64,000 bases of DNA from Methanomicrobiales archaeon HGW-Methanomicrobiales-2 (GCA_002839645.1 PGYL01000008.1:28432-92431); one strand, 5' to 3'. Shown: positions 43,327-53,038, counted from the first letter of the stretch. A program made the numbers and translations. The notes: generated by a model from the sequence alone, not told the origin.

Positions 43327-44409
43327 TCACTCCCGGTAGAGCATCTTCACGAGGTCCCGCGCCGACTCTGCCGTCAGCCCCATATCCAGTATGGTGAACC
43401 GTTCCGGCCGGATCGTCCGGGCGGCGAGGAGCGCCGCAACAGCCGTCTCGTCGTCGACCCCGATCTCGGCGGGGGGGGTCGGTGCACCTACCTTCCGCAG
43501 TGAGTCGCGGATCCCCTCCCAGTCCCCGCCGTGGAGGTACATCGTGATGATCGCCCCGATGCCGCACTTCTCCCCGTGGAGACCCTTCCCCGGCGCGAGC
43601 CTCTCCAGTGCGTGGGAGAACTTGTGTTCGCCGCCGCTCCCGGGCCGGGAAGATCCTGCGATGCTCATCGCGACACCCGAGGAGACCAGCGCTTTCGTCA
43701 CGATCCAGGCACTCTCCTCGGAGTGCGGTTTGATGAGGTCGGCGTTCTTAAAGAGGATCTCGGCGGTCATCCGGGAGAGCGTCAGCGCATACTCCGAGAC
43801 CGGTTCGCCCCGAAGACGATGGGATAGTTCCCAGTCGAGGATTGCGGTGCAGTTCGCCATGATGTCCGCACACCCGGACGCGAGCAGCCGGTGGGGTGCC
43901 GATGCGATGATGGCGGTATCGGCGACGACGGCTATGGGCGGTTCGGCCGCGAGCGAGACGTTCCCCTCGGCGGTCGGGACCGAGGCCCGTGACGAGGCGA
44001 TGCCGTCGTGCGATGCGGCGGTCGGAACGCTGATGAAGTGACGATCCGCGTTGTAGGAGGCGATCTTGGCCGTGTCGATGACCCGGCCCCCGCCGACGCC
44101 GATGACGAACCCGGCCTCTGCCGCCGCCGTCTCGGCCTTCCCGATCGTCTCGATAGGGTCGCTGCCGTCTGCGGAGAACGTTGCAACGTCGTAGGAGCCG
44201 GCAAGAAGCGCCTCGACCCGGCTTCCGGCAACGTCCCGCGTCCGACCACCCGTTACGATGAGCACAGAGTCGCCGAGAGCAAGGTCTTCACAGACAGCCG
44301 GGATCTGCTCGAGGACGTCGTGGCCGATGAGGACATCACGGGGGAGCTGCATCCATTTGGATTTGTCGAAGACCTTGGTTCTGAGTAGGTTTATGCGGTC
44401 TGCGCTCAT
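43327..44409 (-). CDS. egsA: sn-Glycerol-1-phosphate dehydrogenase
   Basis: A 360-residue NAD(P)-dependent enzyme that reduces dihydroxyacetone phosphate to G1P, the backbone of archaeal lipids. It has GGRVIDTAKIAS (nucleotide site), the zinc Asp in AASHDGIASSRAS, the zinc His in HKFSHALE and the second His in GLHGEKCGIG. Its length fits the family. The start is 11 bp from that of the divergent DUF63 gene, so both promoters must lie within coding sequence. Confidence 0.95.
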   Translation of the reverse strand: MSADRINLLRTKVFDKSKWMQLPRDVLIGHDVLEQIPAVCEDLALGDSVLIVTGGRTRDVAGSRVEALLAGSYDVATFSADGSDPIETIGKAETAAAEAGFVIGVGGGRVIDTAKIASYNADRHFISVPTAASHDGIASSRASVPTAEGNVSLAAEPPIAVVADTAIIASAPHRLLASGCADIMANCTAILDWELSHRLRGEPVSEYALTLSRMTAEILFKNADLIKPHSEESAWIVTKALVSSGVAMSIAGSSRPGSGGEHKFSHALERLAPGKGLHGEKCGIGAIITMYLHGGDWEGIRDSLRKVGAPTPPAEIGVDDETAVAALLAARTIRPERFTILDMGLTAESARDLVKMLYRE

Positions 44410-44420
44410 TTAGATCAGTA

Positions 44421-45266
44421 ATGATTAGGGAGTTCCTCTACAAATATTACATAGATCCCATCCGTTACGGTGAGGCGTATACGCTCGTCGATACGCTGAC
44501 CTATGCCCTGATCCTTATCGTAGCCGTTTATCTCGTCTATCGGGGGCTCCGGCGGTATAAGATCGCCATCGACGACGAACTGGTGCTTGCGACCCTGCCC
44601 TTCGTCGTCCTCGGCGGGCTCCTCCGGGTCGTCGAGGATACCGGGATGATCACCTCCGACCTCCATTTCCTCCTGATCACGCCCCTGATCTTCTTTACGA
44701 TCTTTGCGGTTGCAGCGAGCGCCCTCTTTTTGGGGAAACTCGCGGAGAACGCCGGGCTCACCGCCCGCTACAGCCGGGTCTACGGGGGAGTGGGCGTCGT
44801 CGCCTGCCTTCTCGCCACAGCGGCGCTCGTCTGGTTCGGCCTCACCGAAGCGACGATTGCGCTCGATGTCCTCGCCGTCATCCTCGCCCTCGCGGCAGTC
44901 ACGTCGCTCGCCCTCTGGGCGTTCCTTGTCTACGTGCTAAAATGGGATTACGCCTCAAACATCCTCTATAAACTTCTCATCTTCGGCCACATGCTGGATG
45001 CGAGCGCGACAAGTTACGGGATCGATATCCATCCCGTCCACTACGTGGAGCAGCATGTCGTGGGCTCGGGCCTGATCGAGGCGACCGGCACCGCGTTCTC
45101 CATGTATCTCCTCAAACTCGCGGTGCTCATCCCTGCAATATACGTCCTTGAGATGTACCGGCGGGAGGGAAACCCCGACCTCTGGCACCTGATCCTGCTC
45201 GCCATGATCGTCGTCGGCATGGCCCCCGGAATACGAGACCTGGTGCGCATGGTGCTCTATGTCTGA
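44421..45266 (+). CDS. DUF63-family membrane protein
   Basis: A 281-residue protein with about seven or eight hydrophobic helices. Family marks are IREFLYKYYIDPIRYGEAYTLVDTLTYALIL at the start (an amphipathic entry), GGLLRVVEDTG, GHMLDASATSYGIDI and a Tyr-Val-Glu-Gln-His after it. DUF63 is nearly universal in Euryarchaeota but unassigned. It overlaps the next gene by 8 bp, so both are probably made together. A TATA-like GGTTTATGC lies in the egsA 5' coding end. Confidence 0.87.
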   Translation: MIREFLYKYYIDPIRYGEAYTLVDTLTYALILIVAVYLVYRGLRRYKIAIDDELVLATLPFVVLGGLLRVVEDTGMITSDLHFLLITPLIFFTIFAVAASALFLGKLAENAGLTARYSRVYGGVGVVACLLATAALVWFGLTEATIALDVLAVILALAAVTSLALWAFLVYVLKWDYASNILYKLLIFGHMLDASATSYGIDIHPVHYVEQHVVGSGLIEATGTAFSMYLLKLAVLIPAIYVLEMYRREGNPDLWHLILLAMIVVGMAPGIRDLVRMVLYV

Positions 45267-45825
45267 GGACTCCCTCGCCCGGGCTGCGGGGCTTGCGGCC
45301 GCCTTCTTTGCCATCTCGGTCGGCCTCGGCGTCGTTGCCGTGGCCCGCGACCCGGCGGTCGGCACGGAGGTCATGGGTCTCTTCCGCGACCAGGTCGTAG
45401 CCGAACTCCTCGCCGATTCCCCGGCGGTCCTTGCAGGAAAACTGTTCTTGAACAACCTGGCCACCTGCCTCCTCCTCTTCCTCGGGGGAGCCTCGCTCGG
45501 CGTGGTCACGACGCTGATCCTCTCGGTCAACGGGCTCCTGATCGGTGCGGTGACGGAGCTCGTGCGGCAGCAGCAGGGCCTGCTCTTTATCGCGGCGGCG
45601 CTCCTGCCGCACGGCATCTTTGAGATCCCTGCTCTCCTCATCGCGGGGGGCCTCGGGCTCCTCCTCGGCCGCGAGCTCCTCGCGGAATGGCAGGGCGTCG
45701 GCGATGCCGCTGCCGGAGCCCCGCACCTGGCTCGCCTCTTTCTCCGGGCAGTCGTCCCGCTCCTCGCGGTTGCGGCGGTTGTAGAGGCTTTTATTACGCC
45801 GGCAATCCTAAGTATGATAGCTTAG
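45259..45825 (+). CDS. SpoIIM/DUF95-family membrane protein
   Basis: A 188-residue membrane protein of the stage II sporulation M family. FLNNLATCLLLFLGGASLG, TLILSVNGLLIGAV and LLPHGIFEIPALLIAGGLGL are the diagnostic blocks. Archaeal members occur in many non-sporulating species and may act in membrane remodelling or transport. It is translationally coupled with the DUF63 gene and lies 35 bp before proS. Confidence 0.87.
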   Translation: MSEDSLARAAGLAAAFFAISVGLGVVAVARDPAVGTEVMGLFRDQVVAELLADSPAVLAGKLFLNNLATCLLLFLGGASLGVVTTLILSVNGLLIGAVTELVRQQQGLLFIAAALLPHGIFEIPALLIAGGLGLLLGRELLAEWQGVGDAAAGAPHLARLFLRAVVPLLAVAAVVEAFITPAILSMIA

Positions 45826-45860
45826 AGAGGCAGATCGATAGTTTTTGAGGTACGAGACGG

Positions 45861-47294
45861 ATGGAAGAAGATACAGGCGTACTCCCCCGGAAAGACGATT
45901 TTTCCCAGTGGTACAACGAGATTCTCTGGCGAGCCGAGATCATGGACGTCCGCTACCCGGTAAAGGGTCTGTACGTCTGGTATCCTCACGGCTTCGCCAT
46001 ACGGAAACGTGCATACGGGATACTCCGGGACCTGATGGACCGCGACCATGCGGAGACGATGTTCCCGCTCCTGATCCCGAAGACCGAGTTCATGAAAGAG
46101 GCCGAGCACATCAAGGGCTTCGAGGACGAGGTTTACTGGGTCACCCACGGCGGCAAGAACGAACTCGACGTGCCGCTCGTTCTTCGGCCCACGAGCGAGA
46201 CCGCCATCTACCCGATGTACTCGCTCTGGATCCGGTCCCACACGGACCTGCCCTTAAAACTCTACCAGATCGTCAATACGTTCCGCTACGAGACGAAGCA
46301 TACCCGCCCGCTCATCCGTCTCCGGGAGATCACGTCGTTTAAGGAGGCGCACACCGTGCACGCGACACGGGAGGAGGCGGCGGCGCAGATCGAGGTCGCG
46401 CTCGGCCTCTACCGGGAGTTCTACGACCGCCTCCGGGTCCCGGTGATCGTATCCCGCCGCCCGGGCTGGGACAAGTTCCCGGGCGCCGACTACACCATCG
46501 CGGTCGATACCATCATGCCCGATGGAAAGACGCTCCAGATAGGGACGGTGCACATGCTCGGCGACCACTTCTCCCGCACCTACGCCATCACCTACGAGGA
46601 TGCGAACGGGGAGCGGCAGTATGCCTACCAGACCTGCTACGGCATCTCGGAGCGGTCGATCGCGGCCACGATAAGCGTCCACGGCGACGATAAAGGGCTC
46701 GTGCTCCCGCCGGAAGTTGCCCCGATAGAGGTCGTCATCGTGCCGATCATCGTCGGGAAACGGCGCGACGAGGTGCTCTCTGCGGCCTCGGCGCTGGAGG
46801 TGGACCTGCGGAACGCCGGGTTCGTCGTGAAACTGGACGACCGCGATATGCGCCCGGGCGCGAAGTACTATCACTGGGAGATGCGCGGCGTCCCGTTGCG
46901 GATCGAGATCGGGCCGCGTGATATCGACGCAAACACGGTCGTCGCCGTTACGCGGAACGGCAGGAAGACCACGCTCGACCGCCGGGGCGTCGTTGAAGGG
47001 GTCTGCTCTGTCCTTGCAGAATTCGGGGAGGAACTCTCGAAGGCGGCAGTGGAGGCCGTCGCCAGCCGGATCACCGTGACCGGAACCCTGGAAGAGGCTG
47101 CCGCAGCGGTGAAGACCGGCGTTGCAGTCGTGCACTGGTGCGGGTCGCAGGCGTGTGCAGAAAAGATTGAGGCGGCAGTGGATGCGAGCATCCTCGGGTC
47201 CGACATCCGGTCGGACCTGATCACCGTCTCGGACGGCCCATGCATCGCCTGCGGCGAAAACGGGACGTCCGCCCTGGTTGCCCGGACCTACTGA
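45861..47294 (+). CDS. proS: Prolyl-tRNA synthetase (archaeal/eukaryotic type)
   Basis: A 477-residue class II aminoacyl-tRNA synthetase. Motif 1 region [18 protein letters not shown], motif 2 [17 protein letters not shown] and motif 3 region GISERSIAA are in order. The anticodon-binding domain ([10 protein letters not shown]) and a C-terminal zinc-like domain with [10 protein letters not shown] and CIACGENG follow, ending in a Tyr residue as in the archaeal-type enzyme. ATG after GGAGA-poor sequence; the neighbouring SpoIIM gene may be co-transcribed. Confidence 0.95.
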   Translation: MEEDTGVLPRKDDFSQWYNEILWRAEIMDVRYPVKGLYVWYPHGFAIRKRAYGILRDLMDRDHAETMFPLLIPKTEFMKEAEHIKGFEDEVYWVTHGGKNELDVPLVLRPTSETAIYPMYSLWIRSHTDLPLKLYQIVNTFRYETKHTRPLIRLREITSFKEAHTVHATREEAAAQIEVALGLYREFYDRLRVPVIVSRRPGWDKFPGADYTIAVDTIMPDGKTLQIGTVHMLGDHFSRTYAITYEDANGERQYAYQTCYGISERSIAATISVHGDDKGLVLPPEVAPIEVVIVPIIVGKRRDEVLSAASALEVDLRNAGFVVKLDDRDMRPGAKYYHWEMRGVPLRIEIGPRDIDANTVVAVTRNGRKTTLDRRGVVEGVCSVLAEFGEELSKAAVEAVASRITVTGTLEEAAAAVKTGVAVVHWCGSQACAEKIEAAVDASILGSDIRSDLITVSDGPCIACGENGTSALVARTY

Positions 47295-47750
47295 TCAGCA
47301 GGACGGGCAGGTATACGTTTTCTGGTGTTCGGGGGACGAAAGATCTCCCGAGATCGCCGCTTTTCCTCCTGAGAGGAATATTCTACCGCACTTTGAGCAT
47401 CTCTTCGGGAGCAGTCGCTCCCAGCGGCTCATCGGAACTTCCAGGGAAAACTGCATCTTCTCCGCGTCAGCGGGATTGCACTGGGTTAGCTCCTCATACC
47501 GGGAGAGGATCTGCATGACCTGGAGCGGGTTGGCTCCTTCGTTGCAGAACCGCTTGAAGACATAAAATTGAAAGATCATCCACCCGAGGTCGGAGCGCTC
47601 GAGGGTCTCCTCGTACTCGCTGCACGCTCCGTCGTCCTCGTCGAGGGAGTACCCGCAGAGGGGACAGCGCCCGCCCACGAGTTCGTCCAGGAAGACCTCT
47701 TCGTGGCAGCTGGGACAGGTGGTGTGGGGGGTATGCATTCTGGAAGTCAT
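47295..47750 (-). CDS. Conserved zinc-ribbon protein of unknown function
   Basis: About 151 residues. The start is at MTSRMHTPH, with GAGGCCGG about 10 bp upstream; a longer frame to 47825 lacks support. Two zinc-ribbon modules: TTCPSCHEEVFLDELVGGRC with CPLCG at the N-terminus, and RCSKCGRIFLSG with TCPSC at the very C-terminus. A helical acidic middle lies between (DLGWMIFQFYVFKRF). The layout suggests binding to nucleic acid or to a protein complex. It is convergent with proS, with no gap. Confidence 0.72.
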   Translation of the reverse strand: MTSRMHTPHTTCPSCHEEVFLDELVGGRCPLCGYSLDEDDGACSEYEETLERSDLGWMIFQFYVFKRFCNEGANPLQVMQILSRYEELTQCNPADAEKMQFSLEVPMSRWERLLPKRCSKCGRIFLSGGKAAISGDLSSPEHQKTYTCPSC

Positions 47751-48188
47751 GATTGTACCGGCCTCATATCTTTTACTCTTCCAGAGACACAGGGCGGGGC
47801 CGCGTGCCTTCTGAAAGCATTCCACGCAGAATGCGCGGTCGCTACGATATCTGAGGTTTTACTACGTATTGCGTGCGTGATGCTCTTATACGTGTCGAAT
47901 GCGGCGCCCGGATCCACTCCGTAGGGGGAGTTCGGGATCCGGAGATCCGTGACGGGGACGGCGTCGCTGGAAGGCCTCCGGTCTCCTCACGCTCCAGACG
48001 TTGTCCGTCGCGGCTCGAAGGCGCTTCCGCGTCTTCTCAAGCTCCGGACTCGCACCTTCGGTGCTCCTCGTTCCGTTGGAACATCGCACCCTCCGGAACG
48101 TCGCACCTCGCACCTGAGGGTGCTCAAGCTCACCACGTTCGCAACCTCGATTCAGCCGCTTTCCCGTGAACCGGGCCGGCAGCATAGA
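47751..48188. other. Intergenic region with three adjacent mini-hairpins
   Basis: About 440 bp without a supported gene. At 48052-48064 (GCACC-TTC-GGTGC), 48070-48082 (GTTCC-GTT-GGAAC) and 48110-48123 (GCACC-TGAG-GGTGC) lie three 5-bp stems with 3-4 base loops within 72 bp, in a stretch of CTC/GCACC-rich repeats. Open frames across it are low in complexity and lack motifs. It could be a degenerate dispersed repeat or a small RNA. Confidence 0.4.
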
Positions 48189-48201
48189 TTTTTTATATTT
48201 T
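48189..48201 (+). promoter_or_regulatory. TATA box of the DUF362 gene
   Basis: TTTTTTATATTTT, centred about 26 bp before the ATG at 48221. This spacing predicts a leaderless mRNA. Confidence 0.55.
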
Positions 48202-48220
48202 GCCGGGGCACTCTGCGCGC

Positions 48221-49141
48221 ATGGCATCCCCGGCGGCATCTGAAGTCTACATCATCGATGCATCGGACCGCAACCACGTCGTTGAAGCGCTCTGGCACGA
48301 GGTCGGCCTCCCCTCCTTCGACGGTAAGACCGTTGCGGTCAAGGCAAACTTCAACAGCGACGACCCGTTCCCGGCGACGACCCATCCCGGGATGCTGGAG
48401 GCGGTCCTCGGGCAGGTGAAGAATGCCGGTGCCCGGACGGTCCGGCTCGGGGAGCGGAGCGGGATGGGGGAGACCCGCACGGTGCTGAAGAACCGCGGCG
48501 CCGCCGACGTCGCGGCCCGGGCGGGGGTGGAGGTGGTGGCGCTCGACGCCCTCCCCCCGGAGGGGTGGGAAGCGATCCCTTCAGACGGCCTCCACTGGCA
48601 ACGGGGATTCCTGATCGCCCGGATCTTCCGGGAGGCCGATGCGGTGGTCCAGACCTGCTGCTTGAAGACCCACCGGTTCGGGGGGCATGTCTCTCTCTCC
48701 CTGAAGAACCCGGTCGGGACCGTGGCGAAGAGGGATCCTGCGGACGGTTACAACTACATGGCGGAGCTGCATTCGTCGCCGCACCAGAGGAGGATGATCG
48801 CCGAGATCAACCGGTTCTTCCCCTGCGATATCGCTATCATGGACGCAACGGAAGGGTTCTCGACCGGAGGCCCCGAGCAGGGCAACCGTATCGCTCCAAA
48901 CGTCATCCTCGCGAGCACCGATCGGGTCGCCCTCGATGCTGCCGGGATTGCGCTGCTCCGGCACTACGGCTCGACGCCGGAGGTGATGCAGGGCAGGATC
49001 TTTGGAATGGACCCGATCGCCCGGGCGGCGGAACTCGGTATCGGCGTTAAGTCGGCCCAGGACCTCAGGCTCGTCGCGCTCGACTCCGAGAGTAAAGATC
49101 TCGTCCTCGATATGCGGCGGATCCTGGACCAGACTGCCTGA
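48221..49141 (+). CDS. DUF362-domain protein
   Basis: About 306 residues. The ATG at 48221 is preferred over an in-frame TTG at 48200 that lies within the TATA box region. DUF362 segments are visible: KTVAVKANFNSDDPFPATTHPGMLEAV, LGERSGMGETR, VQTCCLKTHRFGGHVSLSLKN and DIAIMDATEGFSTGGPEQG. Some relatives also carry a ferredoxin domain, absent here. The function is unknown; the Cys-Cys-Leu-Lys-Thr-His block is the likely active region. Confidence 0.85.
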   Translation: MASPAASEVYIIDASDRNHVVEALWHEVGLPSFDGKTVAVKANFNSDDPFPATTHPGMLEAVLGQVKNAGARTVRLGERSGMGETRTVLKNRGAADVAARAGVEVVALDALPPEGWEAIPSDGLHWQRGFLIARIFREADAVVQTCCLKTHRFGGHVSLSLKNPVGTVAKRDPADGYNYMAELHSSPHQRRMIAEINRFFPCDIAIMDATEGFSTGGPEQGNRIAPNVILASTDRVALDAAGIALLRHYGSTPEVMQGRIFGMDPIARAAELGIGVKSAQDLRLVALDSESKDLVLDMRRILDQTA

Positions 49142-49145
49142 AGTG

Positions 49146-49703
49146 TCAGAAGAAGAGATGCTCGAGCAGGATCCGCAGGCCGATGCCGATCAGGATCACA
49201 CCGCCGAGGATCTCGACCTTCCGTCCGAATACCCGGTCAAGCGAACTCCCTATCAGCACGCCGGCGGCGGAGAGGCCGAAGGTCACAGCGCCGATCGTGA
49301 CTGCGGGCCAGAAGATCGGCGTATCCAGCACGGCGAACGTGACGCCGACGGCGAGCGCGTCGATGCTTGTCGCAACGGCGAGCAGAAGCAGCGTGGCCAT
49401 GCTGGCAGCAAATTGCACGCTCTCGTCGTCCCCCCGCACCGCCTCGACGATCATCTTCCCGCCGATCAGGGCAAGCAGCAGGAAGGCGATCCAGGGGGCG
49501 TAAGCCCCGACGAACGAGGCGAGAGTCACTCCGCCGAGCCACCCGAGCACCGGCATCCCCGCCTGGAACCCGCCGAAGAGTGCTCCGACGATGAGGGCAT
49601 ACCTGGCCCGCCCCTCCCGTATCGTGGCGCCTCCGCTGATCGAGACGGCAAATGCATCCATCGCAAGCCCGACGGCAATGAGGAGGGTTGTCGCGAACTC
49701 CAT
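49146..49703 (-). CDS. mntP: Manganese efflux pump MntP
   Basis: A 185-residue membrane protein with six helices in two three-helix repeats. Each repeat holds the family motif: [16 protein letters not shown] near the start and [16 protein letters not shown] in the second half; their Asp residues are essential in characterised MntP. It exports Mn(II) to limit toxicity. It is convergent with the DUF362 gene, 4 bp apart. Confidence 0.9.
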   Translation of the reverse strand: MEFATTLLIAVGLAMDAFAVSISGGATIREGRARYALIVGALFGGFQAGMPVLGWLGGVTLASFVGAYAPWIAFLLLALIGGKMIVEAVRGDDESVQFAASMATLLLLAVATSIDALAVGVTFAVLDTPIFWPAVTIGAVTFGLSAAGVLIGSSLDRVFGRKVEILGGVILIGIGLRILLEHLFF

Positions 49704-49791
49704 TGCTTACGCATAAATCCAACGCGATGCCGGATAACGCTATGGTCGGCGGTTGTTATATGGCGCCTGAGTGCCCTACCGATACGGAGAG

Positions 49792-51735
49792 ATGATGAAG
49801 ATGAGCATGCAAACGATCGGCCTCATCCAGACGGCGGTCGGCGACGACCCCGACCGCAACCTGGCCCGCACCCTTGCTATGGCAGAACAGGCGATCGCGA
49901 AGGGCGCCCGGATTCTCTGCCTGCAGGAACTCTATCGGGCCCCCTACTTCCCGCAGTACGAGGATATGGACGCCTCCGCTTACGCCGAGACGATCCCGGG
50001 AGCCTCGACCGAAGCGTTCTCGGCACTTGCCCGGGAGCACGGCGTGGTGATCGTCGTGCCGCTCTACGAGCGGACCGAATCGGGCGAGCACTACAACACG
50101 GCGGTGGTGATCGATGCCGACGGACGGCTGCTCCCCGCCTACCGGAAGGTGCACGTTCCCTACGACCCGCTCTTCTACGAGAAGACCTACTTTTTGCCCG
50201 GGAACCGCTACCGGGTCTACGATACCCGGTATGGCCGGATTGCCGTGCTCATCTGTTACGACCAGTGGTTCCCGGAAGCCGCGAGGGCGGTTGCGCTCAT
50301 GGGCGCAGAGATCATCTTCTACCCGACCGCCATCGGCAAAATCGCCGGGGAGGAGCCGCCTGAAGGCGACTGGCGCGAGGCATGGGAGACGGTGCAGCGG
50401 GGCCACGCGATAGCAAACAGCGTCCATGTCGCCGCCGTCAACCGGGTGGGCGACGAGGGGAGTATCCGGTTCTTCGGGAGCTCGTTCGTCGCCGACGCCT
50501 TTGGGAACGTCCTTGCCCGGGCGAGCGAGACCAACGAAGAGGTCCTCGTCGTGGAGGTCGACCTCGCAGAAAACGAGGCTGTCCGGGAGGGCTGGGGTTT
50601 CTTTGGGAACCGGCGGCCGGAGACCTACGGGGCGCTCACCCGGAGGCTCCCGCCGGGGAAAACCCCCCTGGCGTCCGGCTACCGCATGCCGGCGGAGTGG
50701 GAGCCGCACGATGCTGTCTGGCTCTCCTGGCCCCACGACCGGGAGACGTTTCCCGACCTTGCAACGGTCGAGGCAGCCTACGTCGAGATGATTGCGGCGC
50801 TCCGCGCCTCAGAGACCGTCGACCTGCTCGTCACCGACGAGAAGATGCAGATCCGGGTGAAGGCGATGCTCGAGGAGGAGGGCGTCGATACGGGGGGCAT
50901 CAGGTTTCATTCCGCCGATTATGCCGACGTCTGGTTCCGGGACTACGGGCCGACGTTCGTGGTCAACAGAAAGACCGGGAGCCTCGCGATGGTGCACTGG
51001 ATCTTCAACGCCTGGGGAGAGAAGTACCCGACGCTCATGGAGGATACCCGGGTCCCGCTCTTCATGAACCGCGAGATGGGTCTCCCCGTCTTCACGCCCG
51101 GGATCGTCCTCGAGGGCGGTTCGGTCGAGGTGAATGGGTGCGGCACCGTGATCACGACGGAGGCCTGCCTTTTGAACCCGAACCGGAACCCGCGCCTCTC
51201 CCGGGAGGAGATCGAGGCGTACCTGGAGACCTATCTCGGCGCAGGTCACGTCATCTGGTTAAAGCGGGGCATCGCCGGCGACGACACCGACGGCCACATC
51301 GACGATATCGTTCGGTTCGTGAACCCGACGACGGTTCTGTGCGCCCTCGAAGAGAACGAGGACGACGAGAACTATGCTCTCCTGCAGGAGAACTACGAGA
51401 TCCTCACAGCATCGACCGACCAGGACGGCAACCCCTTAACGGTCGTCTCCCTCCCGATGCCGGGGAGGGTCGGCGGCGCGGAGAGGCTGCCGGCAAGTTA
51501 CGCGAACTTCTACATCGGCAACTCCGTCGTGCTGGTGCCGATCTTCGGGCACCCGAACGACGAGGTCGCCCTGGCACGGATCCGGCAGGTCTTCCCCGGC
51601 CGGGAGGTCGTCGGCATCGACTGCACGGCGATGGTCGCAGGTCTCGGCGCGATCCACTGCATCAGTCAGCAGCAGCCGTCCATCGTGCCGGACGTCACCT
51701 CTTCCCGGGCAGAAAGTGCATCACGAGAGGAATAA
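49792..51735 (+). CDS. Fused N-carbamoylputrescine amidase (AguB) - agmatine deiminase (AguA)
   Basis: About 647 residues from the ATG after GGAGAG (a GTG at 49771 is in frame but less likely). Residues 1-290 are a nitrilase-fold amidohydrolase with the catalytic Glu (LCLQELYRAPYF), Lys (PAYRKVHVPYD) and Cys (VLICYDQWFPEA), close to N-carbamoylputrescine amidase. The rest is agmatine deiminase: WLSWPHDRETFPD, VWFRDYGPTFV, GGSVEVNGCGT, TDGHIDDIVRF and the catalytic Cys in GAIHCISQQQP. Together they turn agmatine into putrescine, releasing ammonia and CO2. The second step is placed before the first. The last 41 bp overlap the convergent TMEM175 gene. Confidence 0.9.
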   Translation: MMKMSMQTIGLIQTAVGDDPDRNLARTLAMAEQAIAKGARILCLQELYRAPYFPQYEDMDASAYAETIPGASTEAFSALAREHGVVIVVPLYERTESGEHYNTAVVIDADGRLLPAYRKVHVPYDPLFYEKTYFLPGNRYRVYDTRYGRIAVLICYDQWFPEAARAVALMGAEIIFYPTAIGKIAGEEPPEGDWREAWETVQRGHAIANSVHVAAVNRVGDEGSIRFFGSSFVADAFGNVLARASETNEEVLVVEVDLAENEAVREGWGFFGNRRPETYGALTRRLPPGKTPLASGYRMPAEWEPHDAVWLSWPHDRETFPDLATVEAAYVEMIAALRASETVDLLVTDEKMQIRVKAMLEEEGVDTGGIRFHSADYADVWFRDYGPTFVVNRKTGSLAMVHWIFNAWGEKYPTLMEDTRVPLFMNREMGLPVFTPGIVLEGGSVEVNGCGTVITTEACLLNPNRNPRLSREEIEAYLETYLGAGHVIWLKRGIAGDDTDGHIDDIVRFVNPTTVLCALEENEDDENYALLQENYEILTASTDQDGNPLTVVSLPMPGRVGGAERLPASYANFYIGNSVVLVPIFGHPNDEVALARIRQVFPGREVVGIDCTAMVAGLGAIHCISQQQPSIVPDVTSSRAESASREE

Positions 51736-52318
51736 GCGCATAGGCCGCGGTGCTCCAGGTCATTCCGGCGAGGGCGAGCAGGATCGCGACGACGGAGACG
51801 GCCGGGACCACCATCACCCGCTGCTTCCCGCGCTGTATGTCGGTGCCGGGATGGACGAGCCGGCGGTTGTGCGTGGCATACCGCCACTGGATGGCAAAGA
51901 GCAGGCCGATGGCGAGAAGGTTCATTTCGAAGGCAATCGCTGCGAAGAGCTCGTCGGGGTAGTCGCCGATGAGGGAGACGGAGAACGGGACCAACGTCAC
52001 GAACATGAGCGTCGCGATGTTGATCCAGAGGAAGGTGCGGTCGATCTGCCGGAGCCGGTCCACCTGGACGTGATGGGCTATCCAGAAGGAGGCGAGGATG
52101 AAGAACGCGAGGAGGTAGTGGTAGAAGCCGGGGAGCTGGCCGATAAGCATCGTTACGACGGCGGCGTTGGAGATATTCCGGGCGCCTTCCGGGACGTCGA
52201 GGCTGAGGACCAGCAGGGTCATGGCGAAGGCGAAGATGCCGTCGCTGAGCGCCTCCATCCTGTTCTTCGGAAAACCCGGTGGTATACTGGCCTGGCTCGC
52301 GCCGTCCGTCTGCTCCAT
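51695..52318 (-). CDS. TMEM175-family (DUF1211) potassium channel-like protein
   Basis: About 207 residues with the start at MEQTDGASQ, close to GGATCGAAAG; a Met at 52363 is in frame too. Six hydrophobic helices; the first carries the FSD-type filter RMEALSDGIFAFAMTLLVL, which in TMEM175 forms the potassium pore as a tetramer. The family is common in archaea and bacteria. The 3' end overlaps the agmatine fusion gene tail to tail by 41 bp. Confidence 0.85.
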   Translation of the reverse strand: MEQTDGASQASIPPGFPKNRMEALSDGIFAFAMTLLVLSLDVPEGARNISNAAVVTMLIGQLPGFYHYLLAFFILASFWIAHHVQVDRLRQIDRTFLWINIATLMFVTLVPFSVSLIGDYPDELFAAIAFEMNLLAIGLLFAIQWRYATHNRRLVHPGTDIQRGKQRVMVVPAVSVVAILLALAGMTWSTAAYALIPLVMHFLPGKR

Positions 52319-52386
52319 CTTTCGATCCAGGTTGGGGGGGCCGACCTGATAAGGGGTGATCATTTGCACCCGGCGGACACGACACG

Positions 52387-52896
52387 TCACCAGACGTTTC
52401 GGTGAACCCGGTCCTCGCGGTAGCGGTCGACAGGTGGCGGGCGTGCGGCCGGGTAACCGATGGTGACGAGGGCAAAGGGTGCGACGGCCTCCGGAAGCGA
52501 GAAGAGATTTGCAAACCCGAGCATCCTATCGGGGTCCGGGTAGACGGCGGTCCAGGCGGCACCGAAGCCCAGCGCGTGGGCGGCGAGGAGGAGGTTCTCC
52601 GTCGCCGCGGCGCAGTTCTGTACCGTAAAACCGGCCCCTTTCGGGGGCTGCAGGTCTGCACAGACGAGGATCGCGAGCGGTGCGGGGGTGTGGACCTCTG
52701 CGTAGGGGCTGATCGCCGGGATACTGTCGAGGATACGGGGGTCGTCGATGATGATGAAGTGCCAGGGCTCCTCGTTCCCGGCGAACGGGGCCTGCATCGC
52801 GGCGGCGAGGAGGTGCTCCGCAGTGCCCGCCGGAACCGGGCGGGCAGCATACTCCCGGGCGCTCCGTCGGGTCATGATGGCTTCGAGGGCATCCAT
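52387..52896 (-). CDS. Nitroreductase-family flavoprotein
   Basis: A 169-residue FMN-dependent oxidoreductase. It begins with ALEAIMTRRSAREYAARPVP, with the FMN-phosphate Arg pair; AAMQAPFAGNEEPWHFIIID and LAAHALGFGAAWTAVYPD are also typical. It is short compared with classical NfsB, as common in archaea. Members reduce nitro groups, quinones or enones; the real substrate is unknown. It lies about 70 bp upstream of the TMEM175 gene in the same direction. Confidence 0.88.
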   Translation of the reverse strand: MDALEAIMTRRSAREYAARPVPAGTAEHLLAAAMQAPFAGNEEPWHFIIIDDPRILDSIPAISPYAEVHTPAPLAILVCADLQPPKGAGFTVQNCAAATENLLLAAHALGFGAAWTAVYPDPDRMLGFANLFSLPEAVAPFALVTIGYPAARPPPVDRYREDRVHRNVW

Positions 52897-53038
52897 TGTG
52901 GCGCTCTATGGGTGGGTTGTGGCTTGAATCATTCGCCTGGAATTCCCTTCGCGGCTCCACCTCCTCCGAGAAAAGATCCGATAACGAGGCCCTGGATGGT
53001 GTGTCTTCCCTCCATGCTCCTGCCCCCCCGGATTGGGG

